Source of the DNA: Streptomyces sp. NBC_01237
GTDB taxonomy: Bacteria > Actinomycetota > Actinomycetes > Streptomycetales > Streptomycetaceae
Length of the DNA: 64,000 nt
Direction: 5' to 3'
Assembly (NCBI RefSeq): GCF_035917275.1
Contig: NZ_CP108508.1
Span: 2,356,001 to 2,420,000, forward strand
Of this stretch, positions 1 through 9,696 are shown one piece after another. How positions within the stretch are numbered: the stretch's first letter is position 1; each line of letters begins with the position of its first letter. The position numbers and the translations under genes are program-made. The notes beneath the pieces were generated by a model. That model did no database searches, had not been told where the DNA came from, and saw only the letters and a list, made by a program, of their open reading frames with translations.

Positions 1-34
1 GTGGGTCCCCGCCGGATGCTCCGATGAACGTCCC

Positions 35-57
35 GGTGGATATCCGGGTGGATATCC
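35..57. repeat. Two direct copies of an 11-bp motif
   Basis: GGTGGATATCC occurs at 35-45 and again at 47-57, a 12-bp period that places the copies on nearly the same helical face. No reading frame is convincing here. The spacing would suit a regulator site upstream of the first gene, but the function is inferred only. Confidence 0.3.
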
Positions 58-82
58 CGATGCGTGTCCACCGTACGTCTAG

Positions 83-99
83 GTGGCACGTTTTGCCAC
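83..99. promoter_or_regulatory. Palindrome upstream of the first TetR gene
   Basis: GTGGCA and TGCCAC form a perfect inverted repeat with a 5-bp spacer, 62 bp before the chosen start of the TetR gene. TetR regulators usually repress themselves through palindromes of this size, so this is a plausible autoregulatory operator. Binding is inferred. Confidence 0.4.
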
Positions 100-160
100 A
101 ACGGCATTTCGCGCATCTTTGTTCCGTCCGCACGGTTGCCGCCGGGGTAATCTGCTGGGA

Positions 161-790
161 ATGAGTCCTCAGCAGCCGTCCCTCACCGAACGCCGCAAGG
201 CCGCGACCCAGCTGGACATCGCACGGGCGGCCGCGGCGCTCTTCACCGAGCGCGGGCCCGACGGCACCACGGCCGAGGACATCGCCCACCGGGCGGGCGT
301 GGCGCTGCGCACCTTCTACCGGTACTTCCGCTCCAAGCAGGACGCGGTGGGGCCGCTGCTGTCCGGTGGCGGAGAGCGCTGGCGGGCTCTGCTCGAAGCG
401 GCGGAGCCCGGTTCCCCGTTCGCCGAGGTCCTGGAGCGCGCCGTCACCGACGCGCTGGCCGCGCCGGACGCGTCGGCCGTCGAGCAGCTCACCTGGACAC
501 GCGGCCTGCTCCGGGCGGCCGACGGCGATCCGGCGCTGCGAGCCGTCTGGTACCGGGTCAATCAGGATTCCGAGGAGCGGCTGCTTCCGGTGCTGGCCCG
601 GCTGGCGGGCCGGGGCGCGGACCCGCTGGAGGTACGGCTCGCCGCCGCGGCCGCCACGGCCGCGGTACGGGTGGCGCTCGAAGCGTGGGCCCGGACCGAC
701 GCACCGGCGACCGGCCCCGGCTCGCCCGCCGCGCTCGCGGTGCGCTGCCTGCATGAACTCATGGGCGGAACACGGCTGTTCAAGGGGTGA
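161..790 (+). CDS. TetR family transcriptional regulator
   Basis: This is a cytoplasmic one-component DNA-binding regulator of 209 aa, a usual TetR length. Residues about 18-65 form the TetR helix-turn-helix: a first helix ending LFTERG, the TTAEDIAHRAGV turn region, and the recognition-helix motif TFYRYFRSK. The C-terminal alpha-helical part should bind an unknown ligand. The frame is open from position 83, but the homology begins after the ATG at 161, so that start is chosen. A 17-bp palindrome lies upstream at 83-99. The 3' end overlaps the convergent acetyltransferase gene by 11 bp. The target genes are not evident. Confidence 0.85.
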   Translation: MSPQQPSLTERRKAATQLDIARAAAALFTERGPDGTTAEDIAHRAGVALRTFYRYFRSKQDAVGPLLSGGGERWRALLEAAEPGSPFAEVLERAVTDALAAPDASAVEQLTWTRGLLRAADGDPALRAVWYRVNQDSEERLLPVLARLAGRGADPLEVRLAAAAATAAVRVALEAWARTDAPATGPGSPAALAVRCLHELMGGTRLFKG

Positions 791-1322
791 GCGAGCGCCC
801 CATCAGGATGTCGTCGACGTAGCGACCGTTCAGGAAGAACTCCCCGCTCAGCACGCCCTCCACGACGAAGCCCTCCGACGCGTACAGGGCGCGGGCGGGG
901 GCGTTGTGCCCGAGCACGCGCAGCGTGATCCGGTTGGCGCCCTGGCGCCGCGCCTCGGCGAACGCGGCCCGCAGCAGGGCCCGTGCGACGCCGTTGCCGC
1001 GTGCCCAGTCGGCGACGGCGAGGCCCTGTATCTGCCGTACGTGCGCGTTGCAGACCAGCGGGGTCGGCGGAACGAGCCGGATGTACCCGGCGATACGAAG
1101 CCCCTCGGAATCGTCCGCCGCCCCCGGCTCCGCCCCCGCCTTCGCCTCCGCCACGAGAAAGTCCTCGGGCCGGTGCCGCTCGTCGTAGAAGGAGTCGTAC
1201 GGCGGCTGCGCCCGCGGCTGCACGGCGTGCAGCGTCGACCAGGTGGCCCGGTCGAGCTCCCCCAGCTCGTCGTTGTCGGCGAGCAGGGCGTGACGGACGG
1301 GGAGGAGGGAGAGCGAGGCCAT
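780..1322 (-). CDS. GNAT family N-acetyltransferase
   Basis: A 180-aa GCN5-related N-acetyltransferase, expected to move an acetyl group from acetyl-CoA to an amine. The acetyl-CoA-binding motif A region reads QIQGLAVADWARGNGVARAL (about residues 99-118), a loose match to the Q/RxxGxG/A signature. It is followed by the motif B region around LRVLGHNAPARALYASEGF, typical of RimI-type enzymes. The start is the ATG opening MASLSLLPVR, because upstream codons in the same frame show no homology. It is convergent with the TetR gene and divergent from the epimerase gene, with 54 bp between starts. The substrate is unknown. Confidence 0.8.
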   Translation of the reverse strand: MASLSLLPVRHALLADNDELGELDRATWSTLHAVQPRAQPPYDSFYDERHRPEDFLVAEAKAGAEPGAADDSEGLRIAGYIRLVPPTPLVCNAHVRQIQGLAVADWARGNGVARALLRAAFAEARRQGANRITLRVLGHNAPARALYASEGFVVEGVLSGEFFLNGRYVDDILMGRSLTP

Positions 1323-1376
1323 GCCATCACTGTGCCACGCAGCGATTTCGTGGGACTCATGGGGCAGGATGGGGCC

Positions 1377-2276
1377 ATGCTGCGCTCCCGTATCGCCGTC
1401 AGCGGATCGACCGGACTCATCGGAGCGGCGCTGGTGCGCTCGCTGCGGGCCGACGGGCACGAGGTGGCCCGCCTGGTGCGGCGGCGGGCCGCCGCCGGCG
1501 ACGAGGTGGAGTGGGATCCCCACCGGGGCTACGTCGATGTGGCGGGCCTGGTCGGCTGCGACGCCGTGGTCCACCTCGCCGGTGCCGGGGTCGGCGACCA
1601 CCGCTGGACCGAGGCGTACAAGCGCGAGATCCGCGACAGCCGGGTGCTGGGAACGGCCGCGATCGCCGAGGCCGTGGCCTCGCTCGACACTCCGCCCGAG
1701 ATCCTGCTGTCCGGGTCCGCCATCGGCTTCTACGGCGACACCGGGGACCGCGCGGTGGACGAGAGCGCGCCGCCCGGCGACGGTTTCCTGCCGTCCGTGT
1801 GCGAGGAGTGGGAGGCGGCCACCGCCGCCGCCGAGGAGGCGGGCGTACGGACGGTGCACGCGCGCACCGGACTGGTGGTCGCCCGCCGGGGCGGGGCCTG
1901 GGGCAGGCTCTTCCCGCTGTTCAAGGCCGGGCTGGGCGGGCGGATGGGCAACGGCCGCCAGTACTGGAGCTTCATCGCGCTGCACGACCATGTCGCGGCC
2001 CTGCGCCACATCCTCGATACCCGCACACTGTCCGGACCGCTGAACCTGACCGGGCCCGACCCCGTCACCAACGCCGAGGTGACCGCCGCGATGGGCCGGG
2101 TACTGCGCCGTCCGACCCTCTTCACCGCCCCCGCGCCCGCGCTGCGCCTCGCGCTGGGGGACTTCGCACAGGACGTGCTGGGCAGCCAGCGCGTCCTGCC
2201 GGGGCGGCTCCTGGACTCGGGATTCACCTTCGCCTTCCCCGGAATCGACGCCGCCATCCGCGCGGCTCTGCGCTGA
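1377..2276 (+). CDS. TIGR01777 (SDR39U1/YfcH) family epimerase-like oxidoreductase
   Basis: A 299-aa extended short-chain dehydrogenase/reductase of the SDR39U1 type. The N-terminus has the Rossmann dinucleotide motif GSTGLIGAAL (residues about 9-18). The family signature DAVVHLAGAGVGDHRW follows near residue 60, and SGSAIGFYGDTGD carries the active-site Ser and Tyr region near 105. Length and order match the family, whose substrate is generally unknown. The start is the ATG opening MLRSRIAVSG; the frame is open far upstream without homology. It is probably cytoplasmic and transcribed singly. Confidence 0.85.
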   Translation: MLRSRIAVSGSTGLIGAALVRSLRADGHEVARLVRRRAAAGDEVEWDPHRGYVDVAGLVGCDAVVHLAGAGVGDHRWTEAYKREIRDSRVLGTAAIAEAVASLDTPPEILLSGSAIGFYGDTGDRAVDESAPPGDGFLPSVCEEWEAATAAAEEAGVRTVHARTGLVVARRGGAWGRLFPLFKAGLGGRMGNGRQYWSFIALHDHVAALRHILDTRTLSGPLNLTGPDPVTNAEVTAAMGRVLRRPTLFTAPAPALRLALGDFAQDVLGSQRVLPGRLLDSGFTFAFPGIDAAIRAALR

Positions 2277-2454
2277 CGGTCTCCCACCGGCGGGAAGGCC
2301 GCGACGACGTGTGCGACCCCGTGCACCCGTTGCCGGCCGCGCGCGACTGTACCTGTATCGGCCATCCTCCTACCCTCGACCCGAACTCCGGCATTCCGGG
2401 GGCCTGTTGGGGGCAAGAGCCCCCCACCAGTCGCGCCGACTCGGGGAGGGTCCT

Positions 2455-3810
2455 GTGCTCAGCACGGCACATCACGCGGACGTGGTCATCATCGGGGCCG
2501 GGATAGCCGGCCTGTCAGCTGCCCATCAACTGACCAGCGCGGGGGTCAGCGTCACCGTCCTGGAAGCCGCCCCCCATGTCGGCGGCCGGATGGTCACCCA
2601 CGAAGTGGACGGGTTCCGGCTCGACCACATCGGTCCCCTGCTCAGCACCGCACTTCCGGAGTTGCGGCTCACCCCCGGACTCGACGCACTGGTGCTGCGG
2701 GAGTTCTCGCCCGGAGTCCTCGTCCACAGCGAGGGCCGCCGCTACCGCACCGGCGACATCAGGAGCACGAGGGGCGCACTCCGGGCCGTGCGCATCCGGT
2801 CGAGCGCCTCCCGTGCACCGCACGGCGTGCACCGCGGTGACTCACGGGGCGGCCCCCGGGGCGGCGCGATGGCGGGGGCGATCGACCGGGCCAGGCTGGG
2901 CGGAGCGCTGTCCCGGCTCGCCACCGTCCCGGCGGGCCGGCTCCTGACCCGGCCGGAGAGGACCGCGCTGGCCGCCCTGCCAGCGTACGGTCTCCCCGCC
3001 CGTACGGTCGACGGGTTTCTGCGCCCCCTGCTCTCGGCACTGCTCAGCGATCCGTCGCTCACCACGTCGAGCCGGTGCGCCGACCTCGCCCTGCGCAGTT
3101 ACGCGCAGGGCGGGCTCTGCGTACCCGAGGGCGGCTCGGCGGCGCTCCCGGAACTGCTGGCGGCCGCCCTGCCGCCGGGCACCGTACGGACGGGAGTCCA
3201 TGTCACCGCCGCCGACATCACCTCGGTGCGCACCGAGGAACACGGTGAACTGGGCTGCCGCTCCCTGCTGCTGGCCACCGGGGCGGGTGCCGCCGTCGAA
3301 CTGCTGCCGGGACTGCGGACGCCGTCCTTCCATCCGGTGACGGTCCTTCACCACACGGCGCCCGCTCCCCCGCCGACGGGCCGCTCGCTGCTGCTGGACG
3401 CCGACCGTTCGGGGCCGGTCGCGTACACCGCCGTGATGAGCGAGGTCGACCCCTCGCGAGCTCCCCGGGGCCGGACGCTGATCAGCTCGACGGTGCTCGG
3501 CACCCCGCCGCCGGACCTCGACCGCTCGGTGCGCACCCATCTCGCGGCGCTGTACGGCACCCCGACGGACGACTGGGAGCTGCTGGCCACCCATCACGAC
3601 CCGGAGGCGGTCCCGGCCATGGCGCCCCCGCACGACATGCGCCGCCCGGTACGGCTGCTCGCCGGGCTGTACGTGTGCGGCGACCACCGCGACACGAGCA
3701 CGGTCCAGGGCGCGCTGTACTCGGGGCGCCGCGCGGCTTCGGCGATCCTCGCCGACCTGGGCATACGGAGGGAGTACGGGGCCGGGGCCACGCTGCCCGA
3801 GGCGGCGTAG
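2455..3810 (+). CDS. FAD-dependent oxidoreductase (amine oxidase/desaturase-like)
   Basis: A 451-aa flavoprotein of the NAD(P)/FAD-dependent oxidoreductase fold. The N-terminus carries the FAD-binding motif VIIGAGIAGLSAA, ending with the acidic residue of VLEA and followed by the GGRM signature of protoporphyrinogen oxidases, amine oxidases and carotenoid desaturases. The C-terminus has the second FAD-contact motif GLYVCGDHRDTSTVQGA. The GTG start at 2455 sits 4-5 bp after a GGGGAGGG ribosome-binding site, so the upstream extension of the frame is discarded. The substrate cannot be assigned; nothing nearby belongs to porphyrin or carotenoid synthesis. Confidence 0.8.
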   Translation: MLSTAHHADVVIIGAGIAGLSAAHQLTSAGVSVTVLEAAPHVGGRMVTHEVDGFRLDHIGPLLSTALPELRLTPGLDALVLREFSPGVLVHSEGRRYRTGDIRSTRGALRAVRIRSSASRAPHGVHRGDSRGGPRGGAMAGAIDRARLGGALSRLATVPAGRLLTRPERTALAALPAYGLPARTVDGFLRPLLSALLSDPSLTTSSRCADLALRSYAQGGLCVPEGGSAALPELLAAALPPGTVRTGVHVTAADITSVRTEEHGELGCRSLLLATGAGAAVELLPGLRTPSFHPVTVLHHTAPAPPPTGRSLLLDADRSGPVAYTAVMSEVDPSRAPRGRTLISSTVLGTPPPDLDRSVRTHLAALYGTPTDDWELLATHHDPEAVPAMAPPHDMRRPVRLLAGLYVCGDHRDTSTVQGALYSGRRAASAILADLGIRREYGAGATLPEAA

Positions 3811-3893
3811 GCCCGGCCACGCGCACAGGCCGGCTTCCGACAGTGCTCTGCGAGCCCCGCTCACCGAGCGGCCCGGCCCCGCGCACAGGTCGG
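3811..3893. repeat. Direct repeat in the intergenic region
   Basis: Near-identical 23-bp stretches lie at 3811-3833 and 3871-3893, exactly 60 bp apart, between convergent genes. They differ at two positions. No function is apparent. Confidence 0.3.
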
Positions 3894-3989
3894 CCGGGGT
3901 TCAGCTCACCGTGCCCGCCCTCGCGGCTCCGGGCGCCCGCGACTGCCACCGGCTCCTCGCCGCCCGGTGGCACGCCGCTCCCGGCCGGG

Positions 3990-5639
3990 TCAGCCGAGGG
4001 TGGCGACCCGGTCGCGGTATCCCCGTACCGCGGCCGCGTCCCGGTACGGCTCCAGACGGCGCTCGAACTCCCGGACGTACTCCGTCGCGCGGGCCGAGCG
4101 CATCTCGGACGCCTGCTGGGCCGCCTCGGCACCCAGCAGGCATGCCTGGTCCAGTTCACCGAGCCCGAGGCGCGCGGTGGCGAGCACCACGCGGCAGAAC
4201 AGCCTGCTGCGGGCGTACGCGGGGGCGCGCAGCTGGAGCGAGCGCTCCGCGTGCTGGGCCGCGGCCCGGTACTGCTGGAGATCCCGGTGGCAGTGCCCGA
4301 ACTCGTCGGCGAGCTGGGCCTCGTCGAAGAACCGGGCCCAGTGCGGCAGCTCGTCACCGGGGCGCGAGGACTCCAGGGCGCGCTCGGCGCGGGCCAGCGC
4401 GGCGACGCACGCCCGCGCCTCACCGAGCACCCCGTGGCCGCGCGCCTCCACCGAGTGGAGCAGTGCCTGGGCGACGGGCGGGGCCGAGGAGCCGATGCCC
4501 TGCTGGGCGACGCGCGCGAGCTGGACGGCCTCCCGCCCGTGCCCGAGGTAGACCGCCTGCCGGCTCATGGTGATCAGCACATAGGCGCCGTAGCCCCGGT
4601 CACCGGCCGCCTGCGCGAGCCGCAGGGCCTGGACGAAGTAGCGCTGGGCGAGGCCGTGCGCGGTGATGTCGTACGAGGTCCAGCCCGCCAGCCGGGTCAG
4701 GTCGGCGGCGGCCGAGAACAGCCTGCGGCCGGTGGTCTCGTCGTAGCTCCCCCGGAGCATCGGCTCGGCCTCGTGCTCCAGGTACCGCACGAGTGCCTGC
4801 CGGGCATGACCGCCGCCGTAGGCGTTGTCGAGGGTGCGGAAGAGCTCGCCGACCGAGCGGAGGGCGGCGACGTCCCCGTTGCCGACCCGCTGTCCCGGTT
4901 CGCGGTCGGTGGAGCGCTGCCGGGGCACGACGGGCGGCATCGGAACGGGCGGCATCGGAGGTGCGGGAGGGCGCACATAGCCGGGGCCCGTCGTAGCGCC
5001 GCCGCGGCTGCGCTGCCCGCCCACGACGGTGGAGCGGTGGAGCGATGCGCCCGGCGCGGCCGCGCCCATCGGGCCGGAGGATCCGCCGGCTCCCCCGGCC
5101 CCGGCCGTCCTGCGGGGTGCTCCAGGCGGCGCCGGGGCCGGAGCCGCCGCACCGGGCACGGGCGCGCCCTGATCCGGCGACTCGTCGTTCCCCACCCACT
5201 CGTCGGCCCGCCCGATCAGCCAGTCCCGGCTGGGCACGACCAGGCCGGCCGGGGTGAAGGCGATCTTGCGCAGCTCCGCGTGGCTGCCCGAATCCTTGCG
5301 CCAGAGACCGCTGACGATGTCGACCGCCTCGGCCGGGGTGGCCGCGAACTCCAGTCCCGCGTAGACGGGCGCACACGCGTCGAGGCCCAGATCCTGCGCG
5401 GAGAGCCGGCGCCCCAGCCGCCGGGTGAAGACCTCGGCGATCAGCGCGGGCGTGGTTCCCCGCGGCTGCTGGCCCCGCAGCCAACGGGTCACCGAGGTCT
5501 TGTCGTACCGCAGGTCGAGGCCGTGTTCGAGGCCGAGTTGATCGACCCGGCGGGCCAGGCCGGCGTGGGAGAAACCGGCTTCCGCGATGAGTGAGGCGAG
5601 TCGGCGGTTGGGGGTGCGCTGCGGGGGTCGTTCCGACAT
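3990..5639 (-). CDS. NsdA-like HTH/TPR regulator
   Basis: A 549-aa cytoplasmic regulator. Residues 1-70 form a helix-turn-helix region (PNRRLASLIAEAGFSHAG, then TSVTRWLRGQQPRG), resembling the N-termini of Streptomyces differentiation regulators of the NsdA type. A Pro/Ala/Gly-rich linker at about 160-270 separates it from an all-helical C-terminus rich in tetratricopeptide-like repeats (about 275-545). NsdA proper lies elsewhere in S. coelicolor, so this is read as a paralogue. It is divergent from lipB across 266 bp. A role in development or antibiotic control is inferred from the family only. Confidence 0.7.
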   Translation of the reverse strand: MSERPPQRTPNRRLASLIAEAGFSHAGLARRVDQLGLEHGLDLRYDKTSVTRWLRGQQPRGTTPALIAEVFTRRLGRRLSAQDLGLDACAPVYAGLEFAATPAEAVDIVSGLWRKDSGSHAELRKIAFTPAGLVVPSRDWLIGRADEWVGNDESPDQGAPVPGAAAPAPAPPGAPRRTAGAGGAGGSSGPMGAAAPGASLHRSTVVGGQRSRGGATTGPGYVRPPAPPMPPVPMPPVVPRQRSTDREPGQRVGNGDVAALRSVGELFRTLDNAYGGGHARQALVRYLEHEAEPMLRGSYDETTGRRLFSAAADLTRLAGWTSYDITAHGLAQRYFVQALRLAQAAGDRGYGAYVLITMSRQAVYLGHGREAVQLARVAQQGIGSSAPPVAQALLHSVEARGHGVLGEARACVAALARAERALESSRPGDELPHWARFFDEAQLADEFGHCHRDLQQYRAAAQHAERSLQLRAPAYARSRLFCRVVLATARLGLGELDQACLLGAEAAQQASEMRSARATEYVREFERRLEPYRDAAAVRGYRDRVATLG

Positions 5640-5905
5640 CAGCTGTACGGTCTCCTGCCTTCGGGGCCCGGCGGGCAGCCCTTATGGAACGGCGCGAATT
5701 TAGCGGCCTCCTGGGCAATGACAGCCGCATTTGCTCCACATTCATCCGATCGTGTGAGGATTGCGGGCAGAGCTGACGGGAACAACCTGCCGGATCGCCC
5801 GTTCCGGAGCGGCCGTACAGTGGCTCGGGGCGCGATCAGTGCAGGGTGAACGTGACTCCGGGGACACCCCCCGGCTCCCGGCACCACGACTAGGAAGGCA
5901 TCCCC

Positions 5906-6715
5906 GTGAGTGAGCTGCGGTTCGTCCGTCTGGGGTTCGGCGAGGAAGCGGTCGAGTACCAGGCGGCCTGGCAGAAGCAGCGCGAGGTGCACGCGGCCCG
6001 GTTCGAGGACACGGTCCCCGACACCTGCCTGCTCCTTGAGCACCCGCCCGTCTACACGGCGGGGCGGCGCACCGCCGACAGCGAGCGCCCGCTGGACGGC
6101 ACTCCGGTGGTCGACGTGGACCGCGGCGGCAAGATCACCTGGCACGGCCCGGGGCAGCTCGTGGGCTACCCCATCCAGAAACTGCCGCGCCCGGTCGACG
6201 TCGTCGCGCATGTCCGCCGTCTGGAGGACGCGCTGATCCGCACGGCCGCCGACTTCGGCCTGGAGACCTCCCGGATCGAGGGCCGCAGCGGCGTCTGGGT
6301 GCTGGGCGACCCGGTCGAGGAGCGCCGGGCGGCCGGTGGGCTCTCGCTCGACTTCGACCCGAGGCTCCAGGACGAGGAGTTCGACCCCCGGCTGAACGGC
6401 CCCGAGTACGCGCCCTCCAACGCGGGCCAGCGCCGCGAGGACCGCAAGCTCGCCGCGATCGGGATCCGGGTCGCCAAGGGTGTGACTATGCACGGTTTCG
6501 CCCTGAACGTGAACCCGGACAACACCTGGTTCGACCGGATCGTGCCCTGTGGCATCCGGGACGCGGGCGTCACCTCGCTCAGCGACGAGCTGGGCCGCGA
6601 GATCACCATCGCGCAGGTGCTTCCGGTCGCCGAGAAGCACCTCAGGGACGTCCTGGAGAACGCGGACCTCGCCCCCCGGGTGGTCGAGTCTGCGAGGGCC
6701 GAAGCCCGGGCGTAG
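5906..6715 (+). CDS. lipB: Octanoyl-[acyl-carrier-protein]:protein octanoyltransferase LipB
   Basis: LipB moves octanoate from acyl carrier protein to a lysine of the lipoyl domains of 2-oxoacid dehydrogenases and GcvH, the first step of lipoate assembly. The protein has 269 aa. Family signatures visible are [12 protein letters not shown], the catalytic lysine in [11 protein letters not shown] (K181) and the catalytic cysteine in IVPCGI (C215). An insertion near residues 130-170 ([10 protein letters not shown]) is common in actinobacterial LipB. The start is a GTG eight bases after an AGGAAGG ribosome-binding site. lipA follows after 123 bp and completes the pathway. Confidence 0.95.
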   Translation: MSELRFVRLGFGEEAVEYQAAWQKQREVHAARFEDTVPDTCLLLEHPPVYTAGRRTADSERPLDGTPVVDVDRGGKITWHGPGQLVGYPIQKLPRPVDVVAHVRRLEDALIRTAADFGLETSRIEGRSGVWVLGDPVEERRAAGGLSLDFDPRLQDEEFDPRLNGPEYAPSNAGQRREDRKLAAIGIRVAKGVTMHGFALNVNPDNTWFDRIVPCGIRDAGVTSLSDELGREITIAQVLPVAEKHLRDVLENADLAPRVVESARAEARA

Positions 6716-6838
6716 GCCGTTCGGGGGAATAGGCCCCGCCGGCCACAGGTTGGCCAGGCGTAAGACCGTTTGAACTACGGGCGTACCCTGGTGTTCGCCG
6801 AAGAATCGAATGCAGTGAGAGCAAAGGGGAGTGCCGGA

Positions 6839-7816
6839 GTGTCCGCTGTCGCACCCGACGGGCGCAAGATGCTGCGCCTGGAGGTCCGGAACAGCCAGAC
6901 CCCCATCGAGCGCAAGCCCGAGTGGATCAAAACCCGGGCGAAGATGGGCCCCGAGTACAACCAGTTGCAGAAGCTCGTGAAGAGCGAGGGGCTGCACACG
7001 GTCTGCCAGGAGGCGGGCTGTCCCAACATCTTCGAATGCTGGGAGGACCGCGAAGCCACCTTCCTCATCGGTGGCGACCAGTGCACCCGGCGCTGTGACT
7101 TCTGCCAGATCGACACGGGCAAGCCGCAGGCGCTGGACCGCGACGAGCCCCGCCGCGTCGGCGAGTCGGTCGTCACGATGGACCTGAACTACGCCACCAT
7201 CACCGGCGTCGCCCGCGACGACCTGGAGGACGGCGGTGCCTGGCTGTACGCCGAGACCGTGCGCCAGATCCACGCGCTGACGGCGGAGCGGGAGGCGGGC
7301 GCGACCAAGGTCGAGCTGCTGATCCCCGACTTCAACGCGGAGCCCGAGCAGCTCGCAGAGGTCTTCTCCTCGCGCCCCGAGGTGCTCGCGCACAACGTGG
7401 AGACGGTGCCGCGGATCTTCAAGCGGATCCGCCCCGGTTTCCGTTACGAGCGTTCCCTGGAAGTCATCACGCGGGCCCGTGAGGCCGGTCTGGTGACCAA
7501 GTCCAACCTGATCCTCGGCATGGGCGAGACCCGTGAGGAAGTCAGCGAGGCGCTCCAGGACCTGTACGACGCGGGTTGCGAGCTCATCACGATCACGCAG
7601 TACCTGCGGCCGTCCGTACGGCACCACCCGGTCGAGCGCTGGGTGAAGCCGCACGAGTTCGTGGAGCTGAAGGACGAGGCCGACGCGATCGGCTACTCCG
7701 GAGTGATGTCGGGGCCGCTGGTGCGTTCCTCGTACCGCGCCGGGCGTCTTTTCCAGCAGGCGATGGAGGCGCGCGGCGCCGCCACCGCGGCCCCCGCGGC
7801 CGCACCCGCCGTGTGA
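6839..7816 (+). CDS. lipA: Lipoyl synthase LipA
   Basis: A radical SAM enzyme that inserts two sulfur atoms into protein-bound octanoyl groups to make lipoyl cofactors. The 325-aa protein has both iron-sulfur sites: the auxiliary cluster motif C-x4-C-x5-C (C56, C61, C67) and the radical SAM motif C-x3-C-x2-C (C82, C86, C89). The C-terminal RSSY motif supplies the serine ligand of the auxiliary cluster. The frame is open from a TTG at 6770, but family similarity starts at [10 protein letters not shown], so the GTG at 6839 after AAAGGGGA is chosen. The substrate comes from LipB next door. Confidence 0.95.
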   Translation: MSAVAPDGRKMLRLEVRNSQTPIERKPEWIKTRAKMGPEYNQLQKLVKSEGLHTVCQEAGCPNIFECWEDREATFLIGGDQCTRRCDFCQIDTGKPQALDRDEPRRVGESVVTMDLNYATITGVARDDLEDGGAWLYAETVRQIHALTAEREAGATKVELLIPDFNAEPEQLAEVFSSRPEVLAHNVETVPRIFKRIRPGFRYERSLEVITRAREAGLVTKSNLILGMGETREEVSEALQDLYDAGCELITITQYLRPSVRHHPVERWVKPHEFVELKDEADAIGYSGVMSGPLVRSSYRAGRLFQQAMEARGAATAAPAAAPAV

Positions 7817-8085
7817 ATCCGCGCACAAGTCACTACTGAGCGGTAATGGTTCGTCCGACGCGGCCCGTACGCTCCCCGCAGGTCGGGGACGCGTATGGGC
7901 CGCGCCAACGTGCGCGCCGCCGGAATCAAGGTTTCATTGGTGTTTGACCGACCGGTCACGCACTGGTAACACCGAGCAGTGACCCTAGGTGGAACCGGCA
8001 GCAGCTCCCGCAGCGGCCGCCGTCACTGTTCGCCGCACGTCGCTCCGCCCCCATTCCGCGCATCCGCTCCGAGGGGAACACCACG

Positions 8086-8286
8086 ATGCAGGCCGCGCCG
8101 GTCCGTGCCCACGCCATCCCGTCCGTCACCGATGCCCTCCGCGCCGTCGAGTCGCTGCTGCTGAGCAGCGGCCAGCGCACGGCCCGCCGCAACGCCTGGA
8201 CAGCGGTCCTGGAGGACCGCCGCCGGGCCAAGGACCGGGTCGAGGCCCTGCACGTACTGGAGGCCGTGGCCGACCAGCGTTCCTAG
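8086..8286 (+). CDS. Small conserved hypothetical protein
   Basis: A 66-aa protein starting at an ATG about 9 bases after AGGGGA. It is rich in Ala, Arg and Leu, has no signal peptide or cysteines, and is probably one or two helices (VTDALRAVESLLLSSG, then LEDRRRAKDRVEALHVLEAV). It sits between lipA and the DUF4191 gene, 19 bp before the latter. I recall a similar small ORF in this place in other Streptomyces genomes, which supports a real gene. The function is unknown. Confidence 0.65.
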   Translation: MQAAPVRAHAIPSVTDALRAVESLLLSSGQRTARRNAWTAVLEDRRRAKDRVEALHVLEAVADQRS

Positions 8287-8305
8287 GCCACGTAAACTTC
8301 TGTGC

Positions 8306-9013
8306 ATGGCGAGGAAGGCAAACACTGAAGGCGCGGACAGCGCCGAGAACGCGGGGCGGCTCAAGCAGATCGCCCTGACCTACAAGATGACCAGGCGGAC
8401 CGACTCCAAGATCGGTCTTGTCGTCGCGGGTGTGGGAATCGTCACCTTCGGTGTCCTCCTCGCCATCGGCTTCGTGGTCGGGCATCCGGTCTATCTGGGC
8501 ATCCTGGGCTTCGTACTGGCCCTCCTCGCAATGGCGATCGTCTTCGGGCGGCGTGCCGAGCGGGCGGCCTTCGGGCAGATGGAGGGGCAGCCCGGCGCGG
8601 CGGCGGCCGTACTGGACCGGGTGGGCCGTGGCTGGACCACGACGCCCGCGGTCGCGATGAACCGCAGCCAGGACGTGGTGCACCGCGCCGTCGGCAAGGC
8701 CGGCATCGTGCTGGTGGCCGAGGGCAACCCGAACCGGGTGAAGTCACTCCTGGCGGCCGAGAAGAAGAAGATGGCCCGCATCGTGATCGACGTACCGGTG
8801 CACGACATCATCGTCGGTGACGGCGAGGGCCAGGTGCCGCTGAAGAAGGTCCGCACCAAGATGCTGAAGCTGCCCCGCGTCCTGTCCGGCCCGCAGGTGA
8901 CCGCGGCCAACGACCGGCTGCGGGCGATGGGCGACCTGATGAGCAACATGCCGCTGCCGAAGGGGCCGATGCCCAAGGGCATGCGGATGCCGCGCGGCGG
9001 AAAGATGCGCTGA
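8306..9013 (+). CDS. DUF4191 family membrane protein
   Basis: A 235-aa protein of the actinobacterial DUF4191 type. After a basic cytoplasmic N-terminus (residues 1-35) come two adjacent membrane segments (about 38-60 and 64-82) and a long basic cytoplasmic domain with the conserved stretch VGKAGIVLVAEGNPNRVK. The tail is rich in Met, Pro, Gly and Lys (PLPKGPMPKGMRMPRGGKMR). No clear ribosome-binding site precedes the ATG, so translation may be leaderless or coupled to the small gene upstream. It ends at a strong hairpin shared with the convergent RDD gene. Function unknown. Confidence 0.8.
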   Translation: MARKANTEGADSAENAGRLKQIALTYKMTRRTDSKIGLVVAGVGIVTFGVLLAIGFVVGHPVYLGILGFVLALLAMAIVFGRRAERAAFGQMEGQPGAAAAVLDRVGRGWTTTPAVAMNRSQDVVHRAVGKAGIVLVAEGNPNRVKSLLAAEKKKMARIVIDVPVHDIIVGDGEGQVPLKKVRTKMLKLPRVLSGPQVTAANDRLRAMGDLMSNMPLPKGPMPKGMRMPRGGKMR

Positions 9014-9026
9014 CCGCGCCGGACGC

Positions 9027-9081
9027 GAGAAGGCGGCCCCGGAATCCGATCGGCTCGATCGGATTCCGGGGCCGCCTTCTC
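9027..9081. terminator. Bidirectional terminator hairpin (26-bp stem)
   Basis: A perfect 26-bp inverted repeat with a GCT loop lies between the 3' ends of the convergent DUF4191 and RDD genes. It can stop transcription from both sides. Confidence 0.85.
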
Positions 9082-9142
9082 GTCTCCGTACCGCCGGCGT
9101 GCGCGTCGGCTCAGCTGGGGAACCGCCGGCGTGCGTGGTGGC

Positions 9143-9610
9143 TCAGCCGCGGACCTGAACGGCGCGGGCGAGCCGGTCGTGCAGTCCGCGCCCGTCGCGG
9201 TCCCAGACCAGGGCGGGGATCACCAGGAGGAGCAGGACGCTCCGCAGGATCACCCGCCCGAAGCCGAGCCGGCCACCGCCCTCGGCGACGACCCGCAGCC
9301 CGAGGATGCGCTTGCCGGGTGTGGAACCGATGGTTCCGACGGTCAGCACGCTCAGCACGAGGAAGACGCCGAGCGCCCAGTTGCCCGCCGCCTGCTGGTC
9401 ACCGCGAGCGAGCAGCCCGTATGCGATCAGCATGCAGAGCGACCAGTCGATGAAGAGGGCGCCGAAACGGCGGCCGAGCGGGGCCACGGCCCCCGGTCCC
9501 TCCTCGGGCAGACCGAGCCTCTTGCCCCGGTAGCCGAAGTCGGCACCCATCTCCTCGGCGGCCGCACGCGGCCCGGAGAGCCACGATCCGATTGCTTGCC
9601 TGTTGTCCAC
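9143..9610 (-). CDS. RDD family integral membrane protein
   Basis: A 155-aa membrane protein. The RDD domain opens with [17 protein letters not shown] (the Arg and Asp of the signature, with the first membrane helix) and continues with a second helix ([17 protein letters not shown]), the [11 protein letters not shown] motif, a third helix ([15 protein letters not shown]) and the closing [12 protein letters not shown] motif. The start is the GTG opening [10 protein letters not shown]. It is divergent from glnA, with 220 bp between starts containing the GlnR operator. RDD proteins are often of unknown function; transport or ion-exchange roles are known for a few. Confidence 0.85.
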   Translation of the reverse strand: MDNRQAIGSWLSGPRAAAEEMGADFGYRGKRLGLPEEGPGAVAPLGRRFGALFIDWSLCMLIAYGLLARGDQQAAGNWALGVFLVLSVLTVGTIGSTPGKRILGLRVVAEGGGRLGFGRVILRSVLLLLVIPALVWDRDGRGLHDRLARAVQVRG

Positions 9611-9696
9611 CCGACCACGGTACTGCGCCCCCTTCCGCGACCGGCCGGGCGGGGCACCGATACACGTCGCCGAGGTGCTGCTCACACCCGCCCCGG

